A stretch of 64,000 nt of DNA from Megalopta genalis. Taxonomy: Eukaryota; Arthropoda; Insecta; Hymenoptera; Halictidae. Under the pieces are notes generated by a model, which saw only the letters and a program-made list of their open reading frames with translations, was not told where the DNA came from and did not search any database. Where the stretch lies: positions 62,001 through 126,000 of the forward strand of contig NW_027476215.1 in assembly GCF_051020955.1 (NCBI RefSeq), given 5' to 3'. Position 1 is the stretch's first letter. Every line of letters begins with the position of its first letter. Below are positions 12,594-26,332 of this stretch, in pieces. Made by a program: the position numbers and the translations under genes.

Positions 12594-14558
12594 TCGCATG
12601 CAATTGAAGCTAAATCATGTATATCACAATTATTTCAAGCTAAACCATTTGATTCGCATGGATTTCAAAATAAGCCTTCTACTTCGCATTGATTTTAATC
12701 TAAATCATCTGTTTCGGATGGATTTAAAGCTATCTCGTTTGTTTCGCATGCAGTTGAAGCTAAATCATGTATGTCACAAGTATTTGAAGCTGAACCATTT
12801 GTTTCGCACGAATATCAGGCTAAACCATGTGTTTGGAATGAATTTGAAGCTAAATCATGTGTTTCGCATAGATTTGAAGCTAACTCATTTGTTACGCATG
12901 CAGTTGAAGCTGAATCATGTATATCCCAAGTATTTGAAGCTCAACCAATTGATTCGCATGGATTTGAAGATAAGCCTTCTACTTCGCATTGATTTTAATC
13001 TAAATCATGTGTTTCGCATGCATTTGAAGCTAACCGTTTGTATCGCATGGGGTTGAAGCTAAATCATGTATATCACAAGTATTTGCAGCTAAACCATTTG
13101 ATTCGCATGGATTTGATGCAATGCCATCTACTTCGCTTTTATTTGAAACTGAATCATGTGTTTCTCTTGAATTTGAAGCTAACTAGTTTGTTTCGTAATG
13201 CAGTTGAAGCTAAATCATGTATATCACAATTATTTGAAGCTAAACCATTTGATTCGCATGGATTTCAAAATAAGCCTTCTACTTCGCATTGATTTTAATC
13301 TAAATCATCTGTTTCGCATGGATTTAAAGCTATCTCGTTTGTTTCGCATACAGTTGAAGTTAAATCATGTATATCACAGGTATTTGAAGCTAAACCAGTT
13401 GTTTCGCATGGATTCGAAGATAAGCCTTCTAAATCGCATTGATTTCAAGCTAAATCATGTGTTTCGCATGGATTTGAAGCTAACTCGCTAGTTTTGCATG
13501 CTGTTGAAGCTTATTCATGTACATCACAAGTATTTGAAGCTAAACCATTTGTTTCGCAAGGATTCGAAGATCAGCCTTCTACTTCGCATTGATTTGAAGC
13601 GAAACCATGTGTTTCGCTTGGATTTCAAGCTAACTCGTTTGTTTCGCATGCTATTGAAGCTAAATAATGTATCAAACAAGTATTTGAAGCTAAACCATTT
13701 GTTTCGCATGGATTCGAAGATCAGCCTTCTACTTCGCATTGATAAGAAGCTAAATCATGTGTTTCGCTTGGATTTCAAGCTAACTCGTTTGTTTCGCATG
13801 CAATTGAAGCTAAATCATGTATATCACAATTATTTGAAGCTAAACCATTTGATTCGCATGGATTTCAAAATAAGCCTTCTACTTCGCATTGATTTTAATC
13901 TAAATCATCTGTTTCGGATGGATTTAAAGCTATCTCGTTTCTTTCGCATGCAGTTGAAGATAAATCATGTATATCACAGGTATTTGAAGCTAAACCATTT
14001 GTTTCGCATGGATTCGAATATAAGCCTTCTAAATCGCATTGATGTCAAGCTAAATCATATGTTTCGCATAGATTTGAAGCTAACTCGCTAATTTTGCATG
14101 TTGCTGAAGCTTATTCATGTATATCACAAGTATTTGAAGCTAAACCATTTGTTTCGCATGGATTCGAAGATCAGCCTTCTACTTCGCATTGATAAGAAGC
14201 TAACTCATGTGTTTCGCATGGATTTGAAGCTAACTCGTTACTTTTGCATGCTGTTGCAGCTAAATCATGTATATCACAAGTATTTGAAGCTAAACCATTT
14301 GTTTCGCAAGGTTACGAAGATCAGCCTTCTACTTCGCATTGATAAGAAGCAAAATCATGTGTTTCGCATGGATTTGAAGCTAACTCGTTCGTTTCGCTTG
14401 CATTTGAAGCTAAATCATGCACATCACAAGTATTTGAAGCTGAACCACTTGTTTCGCATGGATTTGAAGATAAGCCTTCTACTTCGCATTGATTTGAAGC
14501 TAAATCATGTGTTTCGAATGGATTTGAAGCTAACCGTTTGTTTCGCATGCAATTGAAC
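12594..14558 (+). repeat. Segmental copy (partner 1-1,965)
   Basis: This is the downstream copy of the window's first 2 kb. It also shows where the left-truncated copy comes from: here the block is preceded by C4-D3-E pentamers with GTTTCGAATGG. Small private differences include CGCATACAGTTG near 13,348 and TTGCTGAAGC near 14,101. Confidence 0.85.
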
Positions 14559-14652
14559 CTACATCATGTATATCACAATTATTTGAAGCTAAACCATTTG
14601 ATTCGCATGGATTTCAAAATAAGCCTTCTACTTCCCATTGATTTTAATCTAA

Positions 14653-16631
14653 ATCATGTGTTTCGGATGGATTTAAAGCTATCTCGTTTGTTTCGTATGC
14701 AGTTGAAGCTAAATCATGTATGTCACAAGTATTTGAAGCTGAACCATTTGTTTCGCACGAATATCAGGCTAAACCATGTGTTTGGAATGAATTTGAAGCT
14801 AAATCATGTGTTTCTCTTGGATATGAAGCTAACTCGTTTGTTTCGCATGCAGTTGAAGCTAAATCATGTATATCACAGGTATTTGAAGCTAAACCAGTTG
14901 TTTCGCATGGATTCGAAGATAAGCCTTCTAAATCGCATTGATTTCAAGCTAAATCATGTGTTTCGCATGGATTTGAAGCTAACTCGCTAGTTTTGCATGC
15001 TGTTGAAGCTTATTCATGTACATCACAAGTATTTGAAGTTAAACCATTTGTTTCGCAAGGATTCGAAGATCAGCCTTCTACTTCGCATTGATAAGAAGCT
15101 AAATCATGTGTTTCGCTTGGATTTCAAGCTAACTCGTTCGTTTCGCATGCAGTTGAAGCTAAATCATGTATATCACAAGTATGTGAAGCTAAACCATTTG
15201 CTACGCATGGATTTTAAGCTAAGCCTTCTACTTCGCATTGATTTGATGCTAAATCGGGTGTTTCGCATGGATTTGAAGCTAAGCCTTCAACTTCGTGTTG
15301 ACTTGATGTTAACTCATGTTTTTCGCTTGGATTTGAAGCTAACTCGTTTGTTTCGCATGCAGTTGAAGCTAAATCATGTATATCACAAGTATTTGGAGCT
15401 GAACCATTTGTTTCGCATGGATTTCAAAATAAGCCTTCTACTTCGCATTGATTTTAATTTAAATCATCTGTTTCGGATGGATTTAAAGCTATCTCGTTTG
15501 TTTCGCATGCAGTTGAAGATAAATCATGTATATCACAGGTATTTGAAGCTAAACCAGTTGTTTCGCATGGATTCGAAGATAAGCCTTCTAAATCGCATTG
15601 ATTTCAAGCTAAATCATGTGTTTCGCATGGATTTGAAGCTAACTCGCTAGTTTTGCATGCTGTTGAAGCTTATTCATGTACATCACAAGTATTTGAAGTT
15701 AAACCATTTGTTTCGCAAGGATTCGAAGATCAGCCTTCTACTTCGCATTGATAAGAAGCTAAATCATGTGTTTCGCTTGGATTTCAAGCTAACCCGTTTG
15801 TTTCGCATGCAACTGAAGCTAAATCATGTATATCACAATTATTTGAAGCTAAACCAATTGATTCGCATGGATTTCAAAATAAGCCTTCTACTTGCATTGA
15901 TTTTAATCTAAATCATCTGTTTCGGATGGATTTAAAGCTATCTCGTTTTTTTCGCATGCAGTTGAAGATAAATCATGTATATCACAGGTATTTGAAGCTA
16001 AACCATTTGTTTCGCATGGATTCGAATATAAGCCTTCTAAATCGCATTGATGTCAAGCTAAATCATATGTTTCGCACAGATTTGAAGCTAACTCGCTAAT
16101 TTTGCTTGCTGTTGAAGTTTATTCATGTATATCACAAGTATTTGAAGCTAAACCATTTGTTTCGCAAGGATTCGAAGATCAGCCTTCTACTTCGCATTGA
16201 TAAGAAGCTAACTCATGTGTTTCGCATGGATTTGAAGCTAACTCGTTAGTTTTGCATGCTGTTGAAGCTAAATCATGTATATCACAAGTATTTGAAGCTA
16301 AACCATTTGTATCGCAAGGATACGAAGATCAGCCTTCTACTTCGCATTGATAAGAAGCAAAATCATGTGTTTCGCATGGATTTGAAGCTAACTCGTTCGT
16401 TTCGCTTGCATTTGAAGCTAACTCATGCAGATCACAAGTATTTGAAGCTGAACCACTTGTTTCGCATGGATTTGAAGATAAGCCTTCTACTTCGCATTGA
16501 TTTGAAGCTAAATCATGTGTTTCGAATGGATTTGAAGCTAACTCGTTTGTTTCGCATGCAATTGAAGCTAAATCATGTATATCACAATTATTTGAAGCTA
16601 AACCATTTGATTCGCATGGATTTCAAAATAA
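14653..16631 (+). repeat. Segmental copy (partner 2,210-4,187)
   Basis: The variant order is the same as at 2,210-4,187. One pentamer (about 150 bp) present near 2,000-2,200 is missing just upstream, which changes the offset from 12,593 to 12,443. Beyond about 16,560 the sequence follows the 8,729-9,240 family instead, so this is a mosaic of two parents. Confidence 0.78.
15143..15352 (+). repeat. Seven-monomer unit A-B-C-D-C-D-E
   Basis: This is a fourth copy of the TCGTGTTG heptamer (marker at 15,293). Its B monomer has CAAGTATGTGAAG and its C has TTGCTACGC, as in the unit at 2,700. It is therefore the direct partner of that copy, except that the 29-bp D of the first copy is 30 bp here. Confidence 0.9.
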
Positions 16632-16856
16632 GCCTACTACTTCGCATTGATTTTAAGCTAAATCATCTGTTTCGGATGGATTTAAAGCTATCTCGATTGT
16701 TTCGCATGCAGTTGAAGATAAATCATGTATATCACAGGTATTTGAAGCTAAACCAGTTGTTTCGCATGGATTCGAAGATCAGCCTTCTACTTCGCATTGA
16801 TAAGAAGCTAACTCATGTGTTTCGCATGGATTTGAAGCTGACTCGTTAGTTTTGCA

Positions 16857-17600
16857 TGCTGTTGAAGCTAAATCATGCACATCACAAGTATTTGAAGCTG
16901 AACCACTTGTTTCGCATGGATTTCAAAATAAGCCTTCTACTTCGCATTGATTTTAATCTAAATAATCTGTTTCGGATGGATTTAAAGCTATCTCATTTTT
17001 TTCGCATGCAGTTGAATATAAATCATGTATATCACAGGTATTTGAAGCTAAACCATTTGTTTCGCATGGATTCGAATATAAGCCTTCTAAATCGCATTGA
17101 TGTCAAGCTAAATCATATGTTTCGCATAGATTTGAAGCTAACTCGCTCTTTTTGCATGGTGTTGAAGCTTATTCATGTATATCACAAGTATTTGAAGCTA
17201 AACCATTTGTTTCGCAAGGATTCGAAGATCAGTCTTCTACTTCGCATTGATAAGAAGCTAACTCATGTGTTTCGCATGGATTCGAAGCTAACTCGTTAGT
17301 TTTGCATGCTGTTGAAGCTAAATCATGTATATCACAAGTATTTGGAGCTAAACCATTTGTTTCGCAAGGATACGAAGATCAGCCTTCTACTTCGCATCGA
17401 TAAGAAGCAAAATCATGTGTTTCGCATGGATTTGAAGCTAACTCGTTCGTTTCGCTTGCAGTTGAAGATAAATCATGTATATCACAGGTATTTGAAGCTA
17501 AACCATTTGTTTCGCGTGGATTCGAAGATCAGCCTTCTACTTCGCATTGATTTGAAGTTAAATCATATGTTTCGCATGGATTTGAAGCTAATCGTTTGTA
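16857..17600 (+). repeat. Mosaic pentamers including the partner of 10,290-10,660
   Basis: 16,857-17,227 repeats 10,290-10,660. The rest (17,228-17,600) consists of ordinary pentamers with an isolated C/D junction ACTTCGCATCGATAAG near 17,395, also seen near 10,676. No gene or non-repeat sequence is present. Confidence 0.75.
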
Positions 17601-18983
17601 TCGCATGCAGTTGAAGCTAAATCATGTATATCACAAGTATTTGAAGCTAAACCATTTGTTTCGCAAGGATTCGAAGATCAGCCTTCTACTTCGCATTGAT
17701 AAGAAGCTAAATCATGTGTTTCGCATGGATTTGAAGCTAACTCGTTCGTTTCGCTTGCATTTGAAGCTAAATCATGCACATCACAAGTATTTGAAGCTGA
17801 ACCACTTGTTTCGCATGGATTTGAAGATAAGCCTTCTACTTCGCATTGATTTGAAGCTAAATCATGTGTTTCGCTTGGATTTCAAGCTAACTCGTTTGTT
17901 TCGCATGCAATTGAAGCTAAATCATGTATATCACAATTATTTGAAGCTAAACCATTTGATTCGCATGGATTTCAAAATAAGCCTTCTACTTCGCATTGAT
18001 TTTAATCTAAATCATCTGTTTCGGATGGATTTAAAGCTATCTCGTTTTTTTCGCATGCAGTTGAAGATAAATCATGTATATCACAGGTATTTGAAGCTAA
18101 ACCATTTGTTTCGCATGGATTCGAATATAAGCCTTCTAAATCGCATTGATTTGAAGTTAAATCATATGTTTCGCATGGATTTGAAGCTAATCGTTTGTAT
18201 CGCATGCAGTTGAAGCTAAATCATGTATATCACAAGTATTTGAAGCTAAACCATTTCATTCGCATGGATTTGATGCTATGCCATCTACTTCGCTTTTATT
18301 TGAAACTGAATCATGTGTTTCTCTTGAATTTGAAGCTAACACGTTCGTTTCACATGCAGTTGAAGCTAAATCATGTATGTCACAAGTATTTGAAGCTGAA
18401 CCATTTGTTTCGCACGAATATCAGGCTAAACCATGTGTTTGGATTGAATTTGAAGCTAAATCATGCGTTTCGCATATATTTGAAGCTAACTCATTTGTTA
18501 CGCATGCAGTTGAAGCTGAATCATGTATATCCCAAGTATTTGAAGCTCAACCATTTGATTCGCATGGATTTGAAGATAAGCCTTCTACTTCGCATTGATT
18601 TTAATCTAAATCATGTGTTTCGCATGCATTTGAAGCTAATCGTTTGTATCGCATGGAGTTGAAGCTAAATCATGTATATCACAAGGATTTGCAGCTAAAC
18701 CATTTGATTCGCATGGATTTGATGCAATGCCATCAACTTCGCTTTTATTTGAAACTGAATCATGTGTTTCTCTTGAATTTAAAGCTAACTAGTTTGTTTC
18801 GTAATGCAGTTGAAGCTAAATCATGTATATCACAATTATTTGAAGCTAAACCATTTGATTCGCATGGATTTCAAAATAAACCTTCTACTTCGCATTGATT
18901 TTAATCTAAATCATCTGTTTCGCATGGATTTAAAGCTATCTCGTTTGTTTCGCATGCAGTTGAAGATAAATCATGTATATCAC
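17601..18983 (+). repeat. 1.4-kb segmental copy (partner 10,735-12,118)
   Basis: This is the downstream copy of the 6,866-bp-spaced pair. It keeps TATTTGAAGC where the partner has TATTTGTAGC near 11,374, and has CACAAGGATTTGC near 18,680 where the partner has CACAAGTATTTGC. Confidence 0.82.
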
Positions 18984-21054
18984 AGGTATTTGAAGCTAAA
19001 CCAGTTGTTTCGCATGGATTCGAAGATAAGCCTTCTAAATCGCATTGATTTCAAGCTAAATCATGTGTTTCGCATGGATTTGAAGCTAACTCGCTAGTTT
19101 TGCATGCTGTTGAAGCTTATTCATGTACATCACAAGTATTTGAAGCTAAACCATTTGTTTCGCAAGGATTCGAAGATCAGACTTCTACTTCGCATTGATA
19201 AGAAGCTAAATCATGTGTTTCGCTTGGATTTCAAGCTAACTCGTTTGTTTCGCATGCAATTGAAGCTAAATCATGTATATCACAATTATTTGAAGCTAAA
19301 CCATTTGATTCGCATGGATTTCAAAATAAGCCTTCTACTTCGCATTGATTTTAATCTAAATCATCTGTTTCGGATGGATTTAAAGCTATCTCGTTTTCTT
19401 CGCATGCAGTTGAAGATAAATCATGTATATCACAGGTATTTGAAGCTAAACCATTTGTTTCGCATCGATTCGAATATAAGCCTTCTAAATCGCATTGATG
19501 TCAAGCTACATCATATGTTTCGCATGGATTTGAAGCTAACTCGCTAATTTTGCATGCTGTTGAAGCTTATTCATGTATATCACAAGTATTTGAAGCTAAA
19601 CCATTTGTTTCGCAAGGATTCGAAGATCAGCCGTCTACTTCGCATTGATAAGAAGCTAACTCATGTGTTTCGCATGGATTTGAAGCTAACTCGTTAGTTT
19701 TGCATGCTGTTGAAGCTAAATCATGTATATCACAAGTATTTGAAGCTAAACCATTTGTTTCGCAAGGATACGAAGATCAGCCTTCTACTTCGCATTGATA
19801 AGAAGCAAAATCATGTGTTTCGCATGGATTTGAAGCTAACTCGTTCGTTTCGCTTGCATTTGAAGCTAAATCATGCACATCACAAGTATTTGAAGCTGAA
19901 CCACTTGTTTCGCATGGATTTGAAGATAAGCCTTCTACTTCGCATTGATTTGAAGCTAAATCATGTGTGTCGAATGTATTTGAAGCTAACTCGATTGTTT
20001 CGCATGCAATTGAAGCTACATCATGTATATCACAATTATTTGAAGCTAAACCATTTGATTCGCATGGATTTCAAAATAAGCCTTCTACTTCGCATTGATT
20101 TTATTCTAAATCATCTGTTTCGGATGGATTTAAAGCTATCTCGTTTGTTTCGCATGCAGTTGAAGATAAATCATGTATATCACAAGTATTTGAAGCTAAT
20201 CCATTTGTATCGCGTGGATTCGAAGATCAGCCTTCTACTTCGCATTGATGTCAAGCTGAATCATGTGTTTCGCATGGATTTGAAGCTAACTCGCTAGTTT
20301 TGCATGCTGTTGAAGCTTATTCATGTACATCACAAGTATTTGGAGCTAAACCATTTGTTTCGCAAGGATTCGAAGATCAGCCTTCTACTTCGCATTGATA
20401 AGAAGCAAAATCATGTGTTTCGCATGGATTTGAAGCTAACTCGTTCGTTTCGATTGCATTTGAAGCTAAATCATGCACATCACAAGTATTTGAAGCTGAA
20501 CCACTTGTTTCGCATGGATTTGAAGATAAGCCTTCTACTTCGCATTGATTTGAAGCTAAATCATGTGTTTCGAATGGATTTGAAGCTAACTCGTTTGTTT
20601 CGCATGCAATTGAAGCTAAATCATGTATATCACAATTATTTGAAGCTAAACCATTTGATTCGCATGGATTTCAAAATAAGCCTTCTACTTCGCATTGATT
20701 TTAATCTAAATCATCTGTTTCGGATGGATTTAAAGCTATCTCGTTTGTTTCGCATGCAGTTGAAGATAAATCATGTATATCCCAAGTATTTGAAGCTCAA
20801 CCATTTGATTCGCATGGATTTGAAGATAAGCCTTCTACTTCGCATTGATTTTAATCTAAATCATGTGTTTCGCATGCATTTGAAGCTAATCGTTTGTATC
20901 GCATGGAGTTGAAGCTAAATCATGTATATCACAAGTATTTGCAGCTAAACCATTTGATTCGCATGGATTTGATGCAATGCCATCAACTTCGCTTTTATTT
21001 GAAACTGAATCATGTGTTTCTCTTGAATTTAAAGCTAACTAGTTTGTTTCGTAA
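18984..21054 (+). repeat. Mosaic pentamer stretch with a copy at 34.8-35.6 kb
   Basis: About 19,080-19,890 is repeated at 34,823-35,633, at an offset of 15,743 (105 pentamers less seven bases). Both carry the unusual C monomer GATCAGACTTC and a C start TCGCATCGATTCG. 19,890-20,300 belongs to the GTGTGTCGAATG family also seen at 4.8, 24.3, 31.1 and 44.9 kb. 20,304-20,760 resembles the 25.3-kb family. No gene is visible. Confidence 0.75.
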
Positions 21055-24000
21055 TGCAGTTGAAGCTAAATCATGTATATCACAATTATTTGAAGCTAAA
21101 CCATTTGACTCGCATGGATTTCAAAATAAGCCTTCTACTTCGCATTGATTTTAATCTAAATCATCTGTTTCGCATGGATTTAAAGCTATCTCGTTTGTTT
21201 CGCATGCAGTTGAAGATAAATCATGTATATCACAGGTATTTGAAGCTAAACCAGTTGTTTCGCATGGATTCGAAGATAAGCCTTCTAAATCGCATTGATT
21301 TCAAGCTGAATCATGTGTTTCGCATGGATTTGAAGCTAACTCGCTAGTTTTGCATGCTGTTGAAGCTTATTCATGTACATCACAAGTATTTGGAGCTAAA
21401 CCATTTGTTTCGCAAGGATTCGAAGATCAGCCTTCTACTTCGCATTGATAAGAAGCAAAATCATGTGTTTCGCATGGATTTGAAGCTAACTCGTTCGTTT
21501 CGATTGCATTTGAAGCTAAATCATGCACATCACAAGTATTTGAAGCTGAACCACTTGTTTCGCATGGATTTGAAGATAAGCCATCTACTTCGCATTGATT
21601 TGAAGCTAAATCATGTGTTTCGAATGGATTTGAAGCTAACTCGTTTGTTTCGGATTCAATTGAAGCTACATCATGTATATCACAATTATTTGAAGCTAAA
21701 CCATTTGATTCGCATGGATTTCAAAATAAGCCTTCTACTTCGCATTGATTTTAATCTAAATCATCTGTTTCGGATGGATTTAAAGCTATCTCGTTTGTTT
21801 CGCATGCAGTTGAAGATAAATCATGTATATCACAAGTATTTGGAGCTAATCCATTTGTTTCGCGTGGATTCGAAGATCAGCCTTCTACTTCGCATTGATA
21901 AGAAGCTAAATCATATGTTTCGCATGGATTTGAAGCTAATCGTTTGTATCGCATGCAGTTGAAGCTAAATCATGTATATCACAAGTATTTGAAGCTAAAC
22001 CATTTGATTCGCATGGATTTGATGCTATGCCAATCTACTTCGCTTTTATTTGAAACTGAATCATGTGTTTCTCTTGAATTTGAAGCTAACACGTTCGTTT
22101 CACATGCAGTTGAAGCTAAATCATGTATGTCACAAGTATTTGAAGCTGAACCATTTGTTTCGCAAGAATATCAGGCTAAACCATGTGTTTGGAATGAATT
22201 TGAAGCTAAATCATGTGTTTCGCATAGATTTGAAGCTAACTCATTTGTTACGCATGCAAGTTGAAGCTGAATCATGTATATCCCAAGTATTTGAAGCTCA
22301 ACCATTTGATTCGCATGGATTTGAAGATAAGCCTTCTACTTCGCATTGATTTTAATCTAAATCATGTGTTTCGCATGCATTTGAAGCTAATCGTTTGTAT
22401 CGCATGGAGTTGAAGCTAAATCATGTATATCACAAGTATTTGCAGCTAAACCATTTGATTCGCATGGATTTGATGCAATGCCATCTACTTCGCTTTTATT
22501 TGAAACTGAATCATATTTTTCTCTTGAATTTTAAGCTAACTAGTTTGTTTCGTAATGCAGTTGAAGCTAAATCATGTATATCAAAATTATTTGAAGCTAA
22601 ACCATTTGATTCGCATGGATTTCAAAATAAGCCTTCTACTTCGCATTGATTTTAATCTAAATCATGTGTTTCGCATGCATTTGAAGCTAATCGTTTGTAT
22701 CGCATGGAGTTGAAGCTAAATCATGTATATCACAAGTATTTGCAGCTAAACCATTTGATTCGCATGGATTTGATGCAATGCCATCTACTTCGCTTTTATT
22801 TGAAACTGAATCATATTTTTCTCTTGAATTTTAAGCTAACTAGTTTGTTTCGTAATGCAGTTGAAGCTAAATCATGTATATCAAAATTATTTGAAGCTAA
22901 ACCATTTGATTCGCATGGATTTCAAAATAAGCCTTCTACTTCGCATTGATTTTAATCTAAATCATCTATTTCGGATGGATTTAAAGCTATCTCGTTTTTT
23001 TCGCATGCAGTTGAAGATAAATCATGTATATCACAGGTATTTGAAGCTAAACCATTTGTTTCGCATGGATTCGAATATAAGCCTTCTAAATCGCATTGAT
23101 TTGAAGTTAAATCATATGTTTCGCATGGATTTGAAGCTAATCGTTTGTATCGCATGCAGTTGAAGCTAAATCATGTATATCACAAGTATTTGAAGCTAAA
23201 CCATTTCATTCGCATGGATTTGATGCTATGCCATCTACTTCGCTTTTATTTGAAACTGAATCATGTGTTTCTCTTGAATTTGAAGCTAACACGTTCGTTT
23301 CACATGCAGTTGAAGCTAAATCATGTATGTCACAAGTATTTGAAGCTGAACCATTTGTTTCGCACGAATATCAGGCTAAACCATGTGTTTGGATTGAATT
23401 TGAAGCTAAATCATGCGTTTCGCATATATTTGAAGCTAACTCATTTGTTACGCATGCAGTTGAAGCTGAATCATGTATATCCCAAGTATTTGAAGCTCAA
23501 CCATTTGATTCGCATGGATTTGAAGATAAGCCTTCTACTTCGCATTGATTTTAATCTAAATCATGTGTTTCGCATGCATTTGAAGCTAATCGTTTGTATC
23601 GCATGGAGTTGAAGCTAAATCATGTATATCACAAGTATTTGCAGCTAAACCATTTGATTCGCATGGATTTGATGCAATGCCATCAACTTCGCTTTTATTT
23701 GAAACTGAATCATGTGTTTCTCTTGAATTTAAAGCTAACTAGTTTATTTCGTAATGCAGTTGAAGCTAAATCATGTATATCACAATTATTTGAAGCTAAA
23801 CCATTTGATTCGCAAGGATTTCAAAATAAACCTTCTACTTCGCATTGATTTTAATCTAAATCATCTGTTTCGCATGGATTTGAAGCTAACTCGCTAGTTT
23901 TGCATGCTGTTGAAGCTTATTCATGTACATCACAAGTATTTGAAGCTAAACCATTTGTTTCGCAAGGATTCGAAGATCAGACTTCTACTTCGCATTGATA

Positions 24001-26332
24001 AGAAGCTAAATCATGTGTTTCGCTTGGATTTCAAGCTAACTCGTTTGTTTCGCATGCAATTGAAGCTAAATCATGTATATCACAATTATTTGAAGCTAAA
24101 CCATTTGTTTCGCAAGGATACGAAGATCAGCCTTCTACTTCGCATTGATAAGAAGCAAAATCATGTGTTTCGCATGGATTTGAAGCTAACTCGTTCGTTT
24201 CGCTTGCATTTGAAGCTAAATCATGCACATCACAAGTATTTGAAGCTGAACCACTTGTTTCGCATGGATTTGAAGATAAGCCTTCTACTTCGCATTGATT
24301 TGAAGCTAAATCATGTGTGTCGAATGTATTTGAAGCTAACTCGATTGTTTCGCATGCAATTGAAGCTACATCATGTATATCACAATTATTTGAAGCTAAA
24401 CCATTTGATTCGCATGGATTTCAAAATAAGCCTTCTACTTCGCATTGATTTTATTCTAAATCATCTGTTTCGGATGGATTTAAAGCTATCTCGTTTGTTT
24501 CGCATGCAGTTGAAGATAAATCATGTATATCACAAGTATTTGAAGCTAATCCATTTGTATCGCGTGGATTCGAAGATCAGCCTTCTACTTCGCATTGATG
24601 TCAAGCTAAATCATATGTTTCGCATAGATTTGAAGCTAACTCGCTAATTTTGCATGCTGTCGAAGCTTATTCATGTATATCACAAGTATTTGAAGCTAAA
24701 CCATTTGTTTCGCAAGGATTCGAAGATCAGCCTTCTACTTCGCATTGATAAGAAGCTAACTCATGTGTTTCGCATGGATTTGAAGCTAACTCGTTAGTTT
24801 TGCATGCTGTTGAAGTTAAATCATGTATATCACAAGTATTTGAAGCTAAACCATTTGTTTCGCAAGGTTACGAAGATCAGCCTTCTACTTCGCATTGATA
24901 AGAAGCAAAATCATGTGTTTCGCATGGATTTGAAGCTAATCGTTTGTATCGCATGCAGTTGAAGCTAAATCATGTATATCACAATTATTTGAAGCTAAAC
25001 CATTTGACTCGCATGGATTTCAAAATAAGCCTTCTACTTCGCATTGATTTTAATCTAAATCATCTGTTTCGCATGGATTTAAAGCTATCTCGTTTGTTTC
25101 GCATGCAGTTGAAGATAAATCATGTATATCACAGGTATTTGAAGCTAAACCAGTTGTTTCGCATGGATTCGAAGATAAGCCTTCTAAATCGCATTGATTT
25201 CAAGCTGAATCATGTGTTTCGCATGGATTTGAAGCTAACTCGCTAGTTTTGCATGCTGTTGAAGCTTATTCATGTACATCACAAGTATTTGGAGCTAAAC
25301 CATTTGTTTCGCAAGGATTCGAAGATCAGCCTTCTACTTCGCATTGATAAGAAGCAAAATCATGTGTTTCGCATGGATTTGAAGCTAACTCGTTCGTTTC
25401 GATTGCATTTGAAGCTAAATCATGCACATCACAAGTATTTGAAGCTGAACCACTTGTTTCGCATGGATTTGAAGATAAGCCTTCTACTTCGCATTGATTT
25501 GAAGCTAAATCATGTGTTTCGAATGGATTTGAAGCTAACTCGTTTGTTTCGCATGCAATTGAAGCTAAATCATGTATATCACAATTATTTGAAGCTAAAC
25601 CACTTGATTCGCATGGATTTCAAAATAAGCCTTCTACTTCGCATTGATTTTAATCTAAATCATCTGTTTCGGATGGATTTAAAGCTATCTCGTTTGTTTC
25701 GCATGCAGTTGAAGATAAATCATGTATATCACAAGTATTTGAAGCTAATCCATTTGTTTAGCGTGGATTCGAAGATCAGCCTTCTACTTCGCATTGATTT
25801 GAAGTTAAATCATATGTTTCGCATGGATTTGAAGCTAATCGTTTGTATCGCATGCAGTTGAAGCTAAATCATGTATATCCCAAGTATTTGAAGCTCAACC
25901 ATTTGATTCGCATGGATTTGAAGATAAGCCTTCTACTTCGCATTGATTTTAATCTAAATCATGTGTTTCGCATGCATTTGAAGCTAATCGTTTGTATCGC
26001 ATGGAGTTGAAGCTAAACCATGTATATCACAAGTATTTGCAGCTAAACCATTTGATTCGCATGGATTTGATGCAATGCCATCAACTTCGCTTTTATTTGA
26101 AACTGAATCATGTGTTTCTCTTGAATTTAAAGCTAACTAGTTTGTTTCGTAATGCAGTTGAAGCTAAATCATGTATATCACAATTATTTGAAGCTAAACC
26201 ATTTGACTCGCATGGATTTCAAAATAAGCCTTCTACTTCGCATTGATTTTAATCTAAATCATCTGTTTCGCATGGATTTAAAGCTATCTCGTTTGTTTCG
26301 CATGCAGTTGAAGATAAATCATGTATATCACA
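21055..26332 (+). repeat. 5.3-kb near-identical segmental duplication, copy 1
   Basis: This tract is repeated at 27,801-33,078 at a constant offset of 6,746 bp (225 monomers, 45 pentamers, less four bases). In my reading only two substitutions separate the copies: GTATATCAC against GTAAATCAC near 21,080, and GAAGTTAAATC against GAAGATAAATC near 25,803. A one-base insertion (GCCAATCTACTTCG near 22,030) and another (GCATGCAAGTTG near 22,255) are both shared. The match starts at TGCAGTTG just after the GTAATG insertion and ends in a B monomer (CACAGG here, CACAAT there). Confidence 0.92.
22366..22965 (+). repeat. Two-copy 300-bp direct tandem repeat
   Basis: 22,366-22,665 and 22,666-22,965 read the same, two pentamers each. 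Both copies hold the rare TCATATTTTTCTCTTG, a TTTTAAGCTAAC monomer, a CTAATCG deletion and a GTAATG insertion that cancel out, so the period stays exactly 300. The right edge is where ATCATGTG becomes ATCATCTA. The pair is present again at 29,112-29,711, so it predates the 6,746-bp duplication. Confidence 0.92.
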
